A DNA stretch of 53,713 nt from contig CAIWAD010000275.1 in assembly GCA_903910645.1 (NCBI GenBank), forward strand, positions 1 through 53,713. Reading direction: 5' to 3'. Below, one piece after another: positions 44,641 through 53,712 of this stretch. Position 1 is the first letter of the stretch, and every line of letters starts with the position of its first letter. Position numbers and translations under genes: made by a program. This DNA comes from an uncultured bacterium. Lineage in GTDB: Bacteria; CAIWAD01. The notes under the pieces are model-generated. The model made no database searches. It saw only the letters and a program-made list of their open reading frames with translations, and had not been told where the DNA came from.

Positions 44641-47600
44641 ATGAAAATGAAAGAGCTATATTTAATTCTCGTGTTGTCGATAGTCACAACTGCCGCTGCC
44701 CAAATCGATCCGAACGCCCCCCAACTGAAGGTCAGCCTCACTAGGGATGTGGTACGAGATGCAGTGAATCTCATGGCAGAGTGTGGAGTTTTCGGATTTG
44801 GTTGGACGTCAGACGGAAATCACTACGACCTTGCAGTTCATGGCGACGTTGGCAACACGATTGAGTTTTTAAGTAACCCAGATCGCATCCTTCTAGATTT
44901 TGATTCTGGGAAATTCAGCCATAAGCCTATCACTGCTGGCATTTTACCCACGGAAGTAGTAGGTTATAATTTGCTTGACTTGAAGCTGATCGTAAACCCA
45001 CATGTTGTCAGGGTGGCAAATACTCCGTACTACAAATTAGTTATAGATAACATTGAAATTGATAATGTCGATATAGATAACACATGCGGGTGGTGTGAAA
45101 ACAGACTCGAGGAAAACTATGATATTGATGAGATCATACTATTGGATAATTTGTATTTTGGATCAGAAGAGATACTTAACCACTACGGACCACCTCAGCT
45201 TATATTGACAAGTGATGAGATCGGAATGTTGTTTGAGAGGCTACTAAATACTCCGATCGAAAGATCAGTTTTTGTAGATGTCGATATTGAAACTGATGAC
45301 TATGGTGTTTCTAGCCTAAGTTGCGAGGACTTAGGGGTAGGTCAGTATTCAGTTCAATTGAATACTGGAGAAAGCTGGATAAGCGTGACGACAAGTGAGA
45401 CTCCGCCAAGTGGACTCGTTCTTAATTCAGGTAAAGTTTATAGGGTTAGATATGAAAATAATGCCGACATATTATACTCTCTGCCACGGTATGCTAGATA
45501 CAGTTCGCTCGACGGAGAATTTCATGTAAACTCAACTGAGGAATTCGTATCAATGGCGCGCTTAATTAGAAGTGGAGTAATTTATATTGATAATGATTTC
45601 ATAATTGATGAATCAGTCAACATGCAATTTGCTGAAGAAGTAATCATAAGGGGACCAGCGGAGTTGACTGTAGGAAATAACGGAAAACTAATTGCACCTA
45701 TCACAGCTGAAGTCGAGCTTCGCAATGTAACATTTGTTGCTCAGAATTTACTATCAACAGGAGTGCTTTTAGACGGACCTTTTAATACTATAAATAGTTG
45801 CGTGTTTGACGGTTTCTATAGGGTATTGAGTCACAACAGTCTGATGAATTTAACATTAATAAATACAACTACAGAAAACTGCGCATATGGCGTTTCTAGT
45901 AGTAATGAGATGCTAATCGTTAACTCGGATTTTGAATTTGCAGTAGACTTAGGCTTGATTGGAGAAAGATTGTTTGACGCCAAATACATCAACTGCCGAT
46001 TCGAGTATACGCCGACGCAATGTTCGGAATTGAATGGAGCAATTGTTGACATTGAGGCAAATCAATTGATTGATCCAATCAGAGTCGAATTCACCAATTG
46101 TGAATTCATTGGTGGCGGTGTTGTCAAGGCTAAAACTCTGTCTGGATTGTGCGAAATGGAGTTTACGGATGTAAGGTTCCACAATAGGAGCGAGGGAGAA
46201 AGTTGTGGCCTTCAGATTGTATTATCTGATGGTTACGACAATTGTTCTGATGATAATGCTAGGCTAAACGTCATCTTCGATGGAGTGCAAGCTGAAAACC
46301 TTGAGCTGGTAGACCTCGATGCCTATTGCAAAGGTCGTTTAGAGGTGCTGAACACCGAGCTCCGAGGAGTGGGTCACACAGGTGAGGGTATAAAATATCC
46401 GTATGGTGGAACCAGTGTCACATCAACAACTGAGATTGCCAACAGCATCTTGCTTGATCTCAACATAAAGGGCAGGGAGGCACGTTGGGGGCAACCGGAT
46501 GCGCACCAGGACGTCATTCGTAACAGCTCCGTTGTGGCCTTGGACTCCCAGACAAAGATCCAGTTCAATCAGTTGTCACCGGTCAAAGTGGTTAATAGTA
46601 TTCTTGATATTGATTGTTACAGTCCATTTATTCATGGTGCGATTGCTTTCATGTTGGGGAACAACTGTTTGACGGACCAGGAATGGGGAGAGGACGATTT
46701 ATGGGAGAGTCAGGGCTGCTTCTATGCGGCGGATCCAGGCTTTTGTCATTCGGAGCAGGGCGACTTCCGCCTCCGCTACGATAGTGTGTGTCTGGACAAG
46801 TCAAATGAGCTGCTAAACGGACAGCCTGTTCTTGAGTTCGACCTGACCAAGAAGGATCTGGGTTGGAAGCCGGTTCTTGAGGAGCTCGTCATCGAAGACG
46901 ATGGGGGGACGCCACGTAGTACATTGGTGCTGACAGAGCCCACCAACGTACACGTCCAGACTGAGGTTGTGATCGATGCCACATCCATCCCCGCCGGCAG
47001 CACCATCAAGGCGGCGCCTGGGGCCTATATCCTCCTTCAGGGAAATGGATCCATGGCTATTGGTGATCCCGATGGCGGCCCTCGTGTTTCAATCCTTGGG
47101 ACGGATGAACCAGATGGTCAAAGCCGCTGTGACGGTCTCGTTTTCGAGGGGGTCGGCAGCGAGCCCGTCCTCACCTCGATGAAGGGCGTGCGATTCTACG
47201 GGGCGCCAGGCGCCAGTGTCAATGAGCGTGCCTTGGTGCTCACCAACCTTGACTTTGGCGGCATGAGTCATCCCATTGATCCGGCTTCTGTAAAGTTCGA
47301 ACTCTATGATGAGGCAAGCCTGCAGTTCAACAACTGCCAAGGTCGAATCCAGAACTTTGTGGGCGAAACAGCATTCGGCGCTCAACACGTTCCTGGATTC
47401 GTGGGTCTGCTGAACAGCTCCATGGACATTGTGAATTGTTCGTTTGGAGCCATTGGAGAGGGAGCAGGCATGGGCAGACTCACAATCAGCGGTATGCTCT
47501 CGGGCGGCGAAGATTGTAGCGTTCATAATTGTGATTTTGAGACAAGTGGGAACTCGAACGACCCTGTAAACACTCTTCGTCTGACAAACGCTGCCGTGGA

Positions 47601-48828
47601 CTTGCGACAGAGTGAATTCGTGCGCTACTTGGGGTCTGCTGTCAGAATGGTGGATTCCAATTTGTATATGCGGCAAGGGGCGGCCAACGCATTGGAACAA
47701 GGTGTGAGCGTGAATGAACCTTTGATTCATCTGTCGGGTGGTCTTGTGGATGCCTTTTGTGGATACAACAGGTTCCTGAAACTTAACTGGCAAAGTGGCA
47801 CTCAATACTTCGTGCAAGAGTCGGATCCCGGAGAGCCGCCGGTAGTGCAGGACTGGAGAAACAATGCATGGGGCAGTTCGTGCGCGAGCTTGGAATCGAA
47901 CACTTCTGCCATCCAAGCTAAGGTGCCGGAATGGGCGCAAATCGTTTCGCCACTGAATACATGCAATGCTCCACTGGCAGATTGTGAGGATTGGCTTTCC
48001 AATCCGCTTTCGATGTTGAAAGCAGGCAAGGAAGCTGAGACGAATGGTTTTCCCAACGTGGCCCACGCCTACTACCGTGACCTGATTTGGACATTGCCCA
48101 CCGCCAAGGAGGTGGCGGAAGGGACCAACCGACTCAAGGCCCTGGGTCAAAAGGGTGTTTACGGCGAAGACATGTATGAGACAGTGCGTGATGACCTGTT
48201 CGCCGCTGCGGATACGTCTGCTACCTTTGTGGGGCAGGAGACCATGCATGAACAGGAAGTGCTGCAGGACTCCAATGGGTGGCTTGTGGAAGGATATCAT
48301 GGGGATCGGCAGGCCGCCAAGGATGCGCTGCTTGCCATGAAGGTAGCCGAGTTGCAGCGTCTCATTCCCAACGTCAAATGTCTGAATATCATCAACGCCG
48401 CGGTTCTGGAACTCGAAACCTATCCACTAAACGGTGGGCTTCTTGCGGCGGATGGTCTTGGAAGGGTGCGGTCGATGAGGAACCGGTCGCAGGCTGCCCA
48501 CGACCTGTTGTTTGGAGGCCAAACCCTGACGGTGGAACCGATGATCGAAACCGTGCTGCCGCAGCGTCTGGCCCTGGTCTCCTGCCATCCCAATCCCTTC
48601 AATCCGGTGACCACCGTGCGCTTTGACCTTCCAACGGCAGGGGATGTGAAGGTCCTGGCGTACAACGTGCTGGGCCAGCAAGTGGCCCTGCTGCACTCCG
48701 GGCGCCTGGAAGCGGGACGACATGATGTGCGGTTCGATGGATCCAACCTGTCCAGTGGCATGTACCTGGTTCGTGTGGACACGCCTCAGGATGGGAGCCT
48801 CACGCACAAAGTCATGCTTGTGAGGTAA
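44641..48828 (+). CDS. Large secreted beta-helix-type protein with FlgD-like/T9SS-style C-terminal domain
   Basis: 1395 residues with GAGAGGAG before the start. A signal peptide (LYLILVLSIVTTAAAQ) is followed by a long region of short repeated strands typical of right-handed beta-helices (ELTVGNNGKLIAPITAEVELRNVTFV, NTINSCVFDGFYRVLSHNSLMNLTLINT). A helical section with AKEVAEGTNRLKALG comes near 1160. The last 80 residues form the sorting domain: HPNPFNPVTTVRFDLP, VLAYNVLGQQVALL, LSSGMYLVRV, HKVMLVR. It is probably exported and attached to the surface or released. Base composition changes inside the gene at about 46300: AT-rich before, GC-richer after. Confidence 0.75.
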   Translation: MKMKELYLILVLSIVTTAAAQIDPNAPQLKVSLTRDVVRDAVNLMAECGVFGFGWTSDGNHYDLAVHGDVGNTIEFLSNPDRILLDFDSGKFSHKPITAGILPTEVVGYNLLDLKLIVNPHVVRVANTPYYKLVIDNIEIDNVDIDNTCGWCENRLEENYDIDEIILLDNLYFGSEEILNHYGPPQLILTSDEIGMLFERLLNTPIERSVFVDVDIETDDYGVSSLSCEDLGVGQYSVQLNTGESWISVTTSETPPSGLVLNSGKVYRVRYENNADILYSLPRYARYSSLDGEFHVNSTEEFVSMARLIRSGVIYIDNDFIIDESVNMQFAEEVIIRGPAELTVGNNGKLIAPITAEVELRNVTFVAQNLLSTGVLLDGPFNTINSCVFDGFYRVLSHNSLMNLTLINTTTENCAYGVSSSNEMLIVNSDFEFAVDLGLIGERLFDAKYINCRFEYTPTQCSELNGAIVDIEANQLIDPIRVEFTNCEFIGGGVVKAKTLSGLCEMEFTDVRFHNRSEGESCGLQIVLSDGYDNCSDDNARLNVIFDGVQAENLELVDLDAYCKGRLEVLNTELRGVGHTGEGIKYPYGGTSVTSTTEIANSILLDLNIKGREARWGQPDAHQDVIRNSSVVALDSQTKIQFNQLSPVKVVNSILDIDCYSPFIHGAIAFMLGNNCLTDQEWGEDDLWESQGCFYAADPGFCHSEQGDFRLRYDSVCLDKSNELLNGQPVLEFDLTKKDLGWKPVLEELVIEDDGGTPRSTLVLTEPTNVHVQTEVVIDATSIPAGSTIKAAPGAYILLQGNGSMAIGDPDGGPRVSILGTDEPDGQSRCDGLVFEGVGSEPVLTSMKGVRFYGAPGASVNERALVLTNLDFGGMSHPIDPASVKFELYDEASLQFNNCQGRIQNFVGETAFGAQHVPGFVGLLNSSMDIVNCSFGAIGEGAGMGRLTISGMLSGGEDCSVHNCDFETSGNSNDPVNTLRLTNAAVDLRQSEFVRYLGSAVRMVDSNLYMRQGAANALEQGVSVNEPLIHLSGGLVDAFCGYNRFLKLNWQSGTQYFVQESDPGEPPVVQDWRNNAWGSSCASLESNTSAIQAKVPEWAQIVSPLNTCNAPLADCEDWLSNPLSMLKAGKEAETNGFPNVAHAYYRDLIWTLPTAKEVAEGTNRLKALGQKGVYGEDMYETVRDDLFAAADTSATFVGQETMHEQEVLQDSNGWLVEGYHGDRQAAKDALLAMKVAELQRLIPNVKCLNIINAAVLELETYPLNGGLLAADGLGRVRSMRNRSQAAHDLLFGGQTLTVEPMIETVLPQRLALVSCHPNPFNPVTTVRFDLPTAGDVKVLAYNVLGQQVALLHSGRLEAGRHDVRFDGSNLSSGMYLVRVDTPQDGSLTHKVMLVR

Positions 48829-48840
48829 CCCCGTAGTTTC

Positions 48841-48869
48841 GCGGGGGAGAGGGTATGCCTCTCCCCCGC
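48841..48869. terminator. Perfect hairpin between the two secreted-protein genes
   Basis: GCGGGGGAGAGG, loop GTATG, CCTCTCCCCCGC: a 12-base stem without a T-run, 12 bases after the stop and 18 before the next start. It may be an attenuator or a 3' stabiliser rather than a full terminator. Confidence 0.5.
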
Positions 48870-48886
48870 ACCTTGGTGGAGGGAAC

Positions 48887-51370
48887 ATGCGGGATTGGCG
48901 GCATTGGTGGTTCTTGGCCCTAGCATGGCTGGGTTGTGGGCTCCCCTGTGTCCAGGCCGCCATTCTGGACGTGCCGACCCCTTATTCCACCATCCAAACG
49001 GCCCTAGACGCCACCCAGGACGGCGACACCGTGCGTGTGGCGCCAGGTGTGTATGTGGAGCATTTGGAAGGCCCCATGCACGCCGTCAGCCTGTTCTCCC
49101 AGTATCCTTTCACGGAGGATTCCTCCGACATCGTGGACACGGTCTTGGACGGCAACTTAAGTGGGACCATCTTGAAGGTCTGGGCTGCAAATCCAGATTC
49201 CCTCGTAGTGAATGGCTTGCAGTTCACGCGTGGACGTGGGCAATATGTTCATGGTCTCGAGTTTCAAGGTGGCGCAGTCCATGTGGAGCCTGATGCGGAT
49301 GTAGTAATCCGCAATTGCATTTTCAGGGATAATCAGGTTGACAGGATATACCAACCGTCTATACTTATGGCCGGAGTGATGGATTTTACTAGGTCGAATA
49401 TTCTAATGGAAAACGTATCTATTATTGATAATAATCTTACACAACAATTTGTTGAATACAAACAGTTGATTGAGATTACTACAGATGGCAATGTCGAATT
49501 GAATAGAATACGAGTATATAATACATCACTAGGATATACTGGAGGAATAAACATAACTGCGGGTGGTGAATGTGCCTATAGTGATATGCGTATTTGCAAT
49601 GCGAATGGATTTTGGGCTTGGCTTTTCTCTGATGAATCAGCGAGATTTGGAGAGGTTGAAATTTGCAGCTCAAACTTGGTAAGCATGCAAATCCACGCTC
49701 GCGACATGGTTGCTTCCAATCTGAACTTTCACCATTTGCACATGGATCACCGGCAAGTGATTTCGATTGGCGCGGACAGTTGTTTACATGCTGACCATGT
49801 GACCATGCAGCATTGTGTTTCCAATGAAGGTATAGAGGACGAAAGCCCAAGTTATCAATTGTTGAGCATTGGCTGTTCTAATGATTCTACTTACCATGAT
49901 TCGGTGCTGCGCCACTTTGTATTTGTGAATAATTTGGCAGGCGACACCTTGGCTAGACCCAACTACAGTGGAAAGCCTCAAATGGTTGACATCATCAATG
50001 TCAGTGTTGAAGATGCTGTCATTTCCGACAACGTCATGCATCTCGTTGCAGACCCCTTAAACGAGGACGGGTACCTGGGGAACGCGGAGGATGGAGTTCT
50101 CTTCCGCTATTCGTTGTACTATGGTCTTCTTGACGCGCGCCTCAAGCGGTGCCGGTTTGAGAACAACCTGCTGGTGGATCATGATGTGTATCCATTGGTG
50201 CAGCCAGACCACGTGCCTGCAAACAATGGGCGCAGCCTCTATGCCTATTGCGTGGATGGCCCCGCGGGTACCCTATCCACGCCCAGCGTTGAATTCAGCG
50301 ACCTGATCTTCCGCAACAACCGCCAGCCCAACCACGTCCCTGAAGCGTATGATTTGGGGATACAGGTCGGTTTTGATGTCCTCATTATAGCCGACTCGGA
50401 TGACATGGACTTCACGATGCGTAACGTGGTGATGGAGGACATTGATGATGGCGGCATGTGGGTGCATGGAAATACCGCCACCTTCGATGTTCAGAACGTG
50501 GTGATCAATAGGGTGAATCGTGCCGGAGCCATGTTCATTTCTGATTGTCCAGAGGTTAACTCTGTAAAAAACGTCTTGATCAATGAATCAATGGAACAAG
50601 ACAATTATCAATACTATCCTTACACATGGAGCACACAATTTGCTTATGGATGTGGAGAAAGTACAAGAACTGAGAATTTGACAATAACTGACTGCGATTA
50701 TATTAATCTTATACGCACTGCTTATGGGCCTGTAAATTGTATTGAATCCGGCAATCAATTCCAATACTTCTGCAATCCGCATACCGTTATTGACGACAGT
50801 CCAGTTTTTAACTATTGGTATGGATCCTTGGGCTTGAATGGGACCGGAAACATAATGGGAAGTGACCCTCAGTTTGATTCAATGCTGGGTGCCCCCTTTT
50901 TGATGCAGGATTCGCCTTGCATCGATGCCGGTAATCCCAGTTCGGTCTACAATGACCAAGAAGATCCCGACCATCCCGGATTTCCCCTTTGGCCGGCGCA
51001 GGGCACGTTGCGCAACGACATGGGCTTTACAGGTGGACCTTATACCGCCGTTCCCGACACGGGCTGGGTGGATCTGCCGCGGCCTTATAAACCCAAGGCC
51101 CTGCCCGTGGCGTTCACCTTGGGCGCACCCTGGCCCAACCCCTTCAATCCCGTGACGCGCATTCCTTTCACCCTCACCCGCCCGGAGATCGTCAAGCTCA
51201 GCGTGCATAATCTGCTAGGCCAAGAAGTGGCCATGCTCGTGCATGGCGTGCAGTTTGCCGGACGCCATGAGGTGCCTTGGGATGCCGGATCCCTGGCCAG
51301 CGGCATCTACGTGGTGCATCTGGAGGTGGGCGGGAAGACGGAAAGCCGGGCCATCACCCTGTTGCGCTGA
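48887..51370 (+). CDS. Secreted right-handed beta-helix protein with FlgD-like/T9SS-style C-terminal domain
   Basis: 827 residues with GGAGG before the ATG. Signal peptide (WFLALAWLGCGLPCVQAA), then the classic opening of secreted beta-helix proteins (DVPTPYSTIQTALDATQDGDTVRVAPGVYVEH). Many short strands follow (VVIRNCIFRDNQ, ILMENVSIIDNN, ARLKRCRFENNLL, FTMRNVVMEDI). The sorting domain is at the end: GAPWPNPFNPVTRIPFTLTRPEIVKLSVHNLLGQEVAML...LASGIYVVHL...RAITLLR. The gene is GC-rich at both ends with AT-rich inner stretches (about 49310-49660 and 50560-50830). Expected location is the cell surface or outside; the ligand or substrate is unknown. Confidence 0.85.
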   Translation: MRDWRHWWFLALAWLGCGLPCVQAAILDVPTPYSTIQTALDATQDGDTVRVAPGVYVEHLEGPMHAVSLFSQYPFTEDSSDIVDTVLDGNLSGTILKVWAANPDSLVVNGLQFTRGRGQYVHGLEFQGGAVHVEPDADVVIRNCIFRDNQVDRIYQPSILMAGVMDFTRSNILMENVSIIDNNLTQQFVEYKQLIEITTDGNVELNRIRVYNTSLGYTGGINITAGGECAYSDMRICNANGFWAWLFSDESARFGEVEICSSNLVSMQIHARDMVASNLNFHHLHMDHRQVISIGADSCLHADHVTMQHCVSNEGIEDESPSYQLLSIGCSNDSTYHDSVLRHFVFVNNLAGDTLARPNYSGKPQMVDIINVSVEDAVISDNVMHLVADPLNEDGYLGNAEDGVLFRYSLYYGLLDARLKRCRFENNLLVDHDVYPLVQPDHVPANNGRSLYAYCVDGPAGTLSTPSVEFSDLIFRNNRQPNHVPEAYDLGIQVGFDVLIIADSDDMDFTMRNVVMEDIDDGGMWVHGNTATFDVQNVVINRVNRAGAMFISDCPEVNSVKNVLINESMEQDNYQYYPYTWSTQFAYGCGESTRTENLTITDCDYINLIRTAYGPVNCIESGNQFQYFCNPHTVIDDSPVFNYWYGSLGLNGTGNIMGSDPQFDSMLGAPFLMQDSPCIDAGNPSSVYNDQEDPDHPGFPLWPAQGTLRNDMGFTGGPYTAVPDTGWVDLPRPYKPKALPVAFTLGAPWPNPFNPVTRIPFTLTRPEIVKLSVHNLLGQEVAMLVHGVQFAGRHEVPWDAGSLASGIYVVHLEVGGKTESRAITLLR

Positions 51371-51391
51371 ACACCTGGAGCAGCCCCCCAG

Positions 51392-51429
51392 CCGCGTCCC
51401 GGGACCCGTTCCTGGGGCGCGGTGTTTTT
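51392..51429 (+). terminator. Rho-independent terminator of the secreted-protein cluster
   Basis: CCGCGTCCC, 13-base loop, GGGGCGCGG, TG, then TTTTT. A nine-base stem with one G-T pair. Confidence 0.75.
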
Positions 51430-51436
51430 GGAATGG

Positions 51437-52159
51437 TCATTCCTGGAGAAGAAGCGGGAACGCGGCCCAGAGTAGATGCAGGGCGCCCGTGTCCACGAGG
51501 ATCTCCTCACTCACCTGCTGCGTGCCAAAGGTTGCTCCGCAGGTGTGAAGCTTCCGCAGCAAGGATTCCAGCGCTTCCAAGGTGGTGGAGCCCACGCGCC
51601 GGCGGTTGTCCCGCAGGACTTCCTTCCAGGCTTGCCGTGCATCCCCATCCAGCCCGTCCTGAGGTCCAGCCTCCGCATCCAACTGGGCCCACGCTTCAGG
51701 GAAGCGCGGCGTGCGGAAAGACTGGATCACTACGCAGCCCCACCTCTCCACCGCATCCTCCCAGAATGCCCGATGAGCCCTGGTCATGTCTGTGAAGGGT
51801 GTCGTCTGGGGTCCCACCCCACCAAACTGCAAGAGCCGGTCCACATCCTCTTCCAGCGCGTCGAAATGCCAGCCGCCAAAGGTCTTCACTTCAAAGACGA
51901 AGACCTCTCCCGGACGGTGTGCCAACAGGTCCACGCGCCGCCGGCTGGCACCCTCCTTGCCCCTCAGGAAGACTTCCGGCGCTACGGCGAAGCCCTGGGC
52001 GCGCAGGGCAGATGCCAGGTGCAGCACCGTGTGCTGCTCAGGCATGGGTGCGTCGACCTCGCCATTCAGCCAGCCCAGGCGGTGGAAGGAATCGCCCAGC
52101 TGGCGGCCGGCTTCGTCAAGGGCCGCACGCAGGGATACGGGCAGGGGTCGGGCGGCCAT
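51437..52159 (-). CDS. PD-(D/E)XK-like nuclease-related protein
   Basis: 240 residues from ATG 52159, set by AGGAGG about 6 bases upstream; the frame runs on to 52690 only as a shadow of the integrase gene. The segment ASRRRVDLLAHRPGEVFVFEVKTFGGW gives D77, twelve residues, E90-V-K92, a PD-(D/E)XK nuclease-like active site, preceded by a helix (HTVLHLASALRAQGFAV) as in NERD and restriction-endonuclease-like folds. The rest is helical. It is 80 bases downstream of the integrase on the same strand, so it may be integrase-linked cargo with a defence role. The exact family is uncertain. Confidence 0.55.
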   Translation of the reverse strand: MAARPLPVSLRAALDEAGRQLGDSFHRLGWLNGEVDAPMPEQHTVLHLASALRAQGFAVAPEVFLRGKEGASRRRVDLLAHRPGEVFVFEVKTFGGWHFDALEEDVDRLLQFGGVGPQTTPFTDMTRAHRAFWEDAVERWGCVVIQSFRTPRFPEAWAQLDAEAGPQDGLDGDARQAWKEVLRDNRRRVGSTTLEALESLLRKLHTCGATFGTQQVSEEILVDTGALHLLWAAFPLLLQE

Positions 52160-52239
52160 GGCAGCCTCCTGGTATTGTGGTGGAATGCAACGGGTGAAGG
52201 GCTTCAAGTTCCTTCTTTCGCCAGGATCACGGAAGGAAG

Positions 52240-53448
52240 TCAAGCCGCCTGGGGATCCTCCTCCTGCGCCTCCCCGCAGGCCAGCATGGCCGCCGTGGCC
52301 TTTTCCAGGCTGGCCCGCACGGGGCCCGTGGCCAGGCGCGCGTAGATTTCCGTGGTGGCCTTGGATTCGTGCCCCAGGGTCTTCTGGATCACCTCCAGTG
52401 GCGTTCCGGTGTCGATCTGGAAGGAGGCCAGGCTGCGGCGCAGGTCGTGCATGCGCAGGCCGGACAATCCAGCCCGGCCCAGGACGCGCTCCCAACCCAC
52501 CTTGGGGTTGGCCATGTGCCCGCTGCGTGGCTTGCCTGGATCCGCCGGCCTCCGCCCGCCCTCGCGGCCGGGGAAGACGAAGGGACTGTCCACGCGGGCG
52601 CGCCGGGCTTCCAAGAGCTCCAGGGCGTGGCTGGAAAGAACCACCTGCAACTCGTGGCCATTCTTGGACTGCCCCGCCGGCACGGTCCACACCGCCCGGA
52701 GAAAGGAGATGTCCTCCCAGCGCATGGCCAGCATGTTGCCCTTGCGCGCGCCGGTGTAGAGGGCCAGAAGGAGAAACTCCCGCACGTCCTCATTGGGCTC
52801 TTCGCGCAGGGCCTGGAAGAAGGCGGGCAGCTCCTCGGGGAAGAGGCGGCGGGTGCGGGCCTCCTCGCGGTAGAAACGCACGCCAGCGGCAGGGTTGGGC
52901 ATGTCCAGCTCGTGCTCGCGGATGGCCCGGTTCAGCGCCGCGCGCAGGAAGGCCAGGACGCGGTTGGCCGCGCAGCGCCCGCAGCGCTGGCCCAGACCCT
53001 GGTGCAGGGCGGTGACCTCCTTGCGGCGAAGGTGGACCAGCGGGCGTGTCCCCGCCCAGCGGTTCAGGTGCCGGGCCACGTGGGCCTCGTAGTCCTTCAC
53101 GGTCTTGGAGGAGAGGTGCTCCCGGGCGTAGCCGATGTACTCGGCCAGTGCCTGTCGCAGGGTCAAGGGGGCCTGATCCACCACAGGCTCGGGATCCTCG
53201 CCCAGGGCCAGGCTGGAGACAAACTGGGCGGCCAGCATGCGGGCCTTGGGGATGGACAGCTCATCCAGTGAGCCCAGGCGTCGCACGACTTTCCCCGGGC
53301 CATGGCGCTTGACCACGTAGAAGGACTTGCCCCCGGCGCCCGTGACCTGCACGGCCAGGGCCGGCACCTGGTCGTCGTGGACGAACTCGCGGTTCTTGGT
53401 GGTGGTCAGGGCCGCCAGGGCCTGGACCGTCAAGCGGAAGCGGCGCAC
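52240..53448 (-). CDS. P4-type tyrosine integrase
   Basis: 402 residues from GTG 53448, chosen because AGGAGGG lies 5 bases upstream; the frame stays open to 53658 without a site. The N-terminal arm-binding domain reads VPALAVQVTGAGGKSFYVVKRHGPGKVVRRLGSLDELSIPKARMLA, the DUF4102 type of P4-like integrases. The core-binding domain is followed by the catalytic residues: R in TGARKGNMLAMRW, H-x-x-R in MHDLRRSLASF, H in LGHESKATTEIY with the tyrosine. Such enzymes insert islands into tRNA genes, and a tRNA 3' fragment lies 220 bases away in the expected position. Confidence 0.9.
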   Translation of the reverse strand: MRRFRLTVQALAALTTTKNREFVHDDQVPALAVQVTGAGGKSFYVVKRHGPGKVVRRLGSLDELSIPKARMLAAQFVSSLALGEDPEPVVDQAPLTLRQALAEYIGYAREHLSSKTVKDYEAHVARHLNRWAGTRPLVHLRRKEVTALHQGLGQRCGRCAANRVLAFLRAALNRAIREHELDMPNPAAGVRFYREEARTRRLFPEELPAFFQALREEPNEDVREFLLLALYTGARKGNMLAMRWEDISFLRAVWTVPAGQSKNGHELQVVLSSHALELLEARRARVDSPFVFPGREGGRRPADPGKPRSGHMANPKVGWERVLGRAGLSGLRMHDLRRSLASFQIDTGTPLEVIQKTLGHESKATTEIYARLATGPVRASLEKATAAMLACGEAQEEDPQAA

Positions 53449-53670
53449 ACACCCTCCTGAAAGCTGAGTTCCATCGCCCGGATCCCGGACCCGGCCCCGG
53501 AAGCGGGGCCGGAATTCCCGTTGCACCGCCGTTCCACACTTTTTTGTGAAAGGGCGGGACATGCCGGGACCGAACACGGGGCACAGTGTGCGCTGAAAGG
53601 CATGCAAATCAAAGGGATCGTGAGGAGGAAGGACGTGGCGTGACGAAAGAGTACGCATTGCGGCATACTC

Positions 53671-53712
53671 CTCTTAATCAGTTGGTTCGGGGTTCAAGTC
53701 CCTGTTGGAGCA
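53671..53712 (+). other. 3' fragment of a tRNA-Lys(CTT) gene, probable attachment site
   Basis: The sequence starts at an anticodon loop CTCTTAA (anticodon CTT), has the 3' anticodon-stem strand TCAGT, a five-base variable loop, a good T arm (CGGGG-TTCAAGT-CCCTG) and a 3' acceptor strand TTGGAGC-A without CCA. The bases upstream do not pair with the anticodon stem, and no D arm or 5' acceptor strand is present, so it is not an intact tRNA. It is best read as the att copy left by integration of the element whose integrase is adjacent. The intact tRNA, with a 5' end complementary to TTGGAGC, was not seen in the window. Confidence 0.65.

Noticed and set aside
52160-52690. 417-residue version of the nuclease-like protein
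   Set aside because: The extra N-terminal part is the integrase gene read in another frame; AGGAGG before 52159 marks the true start.
53643-53712. Intact tRNA gene at the right edge
   Set aside because: The 5' anticodon-stem strand does not pair with TCAGT, and there is no D arm or complementary acceptor strand.
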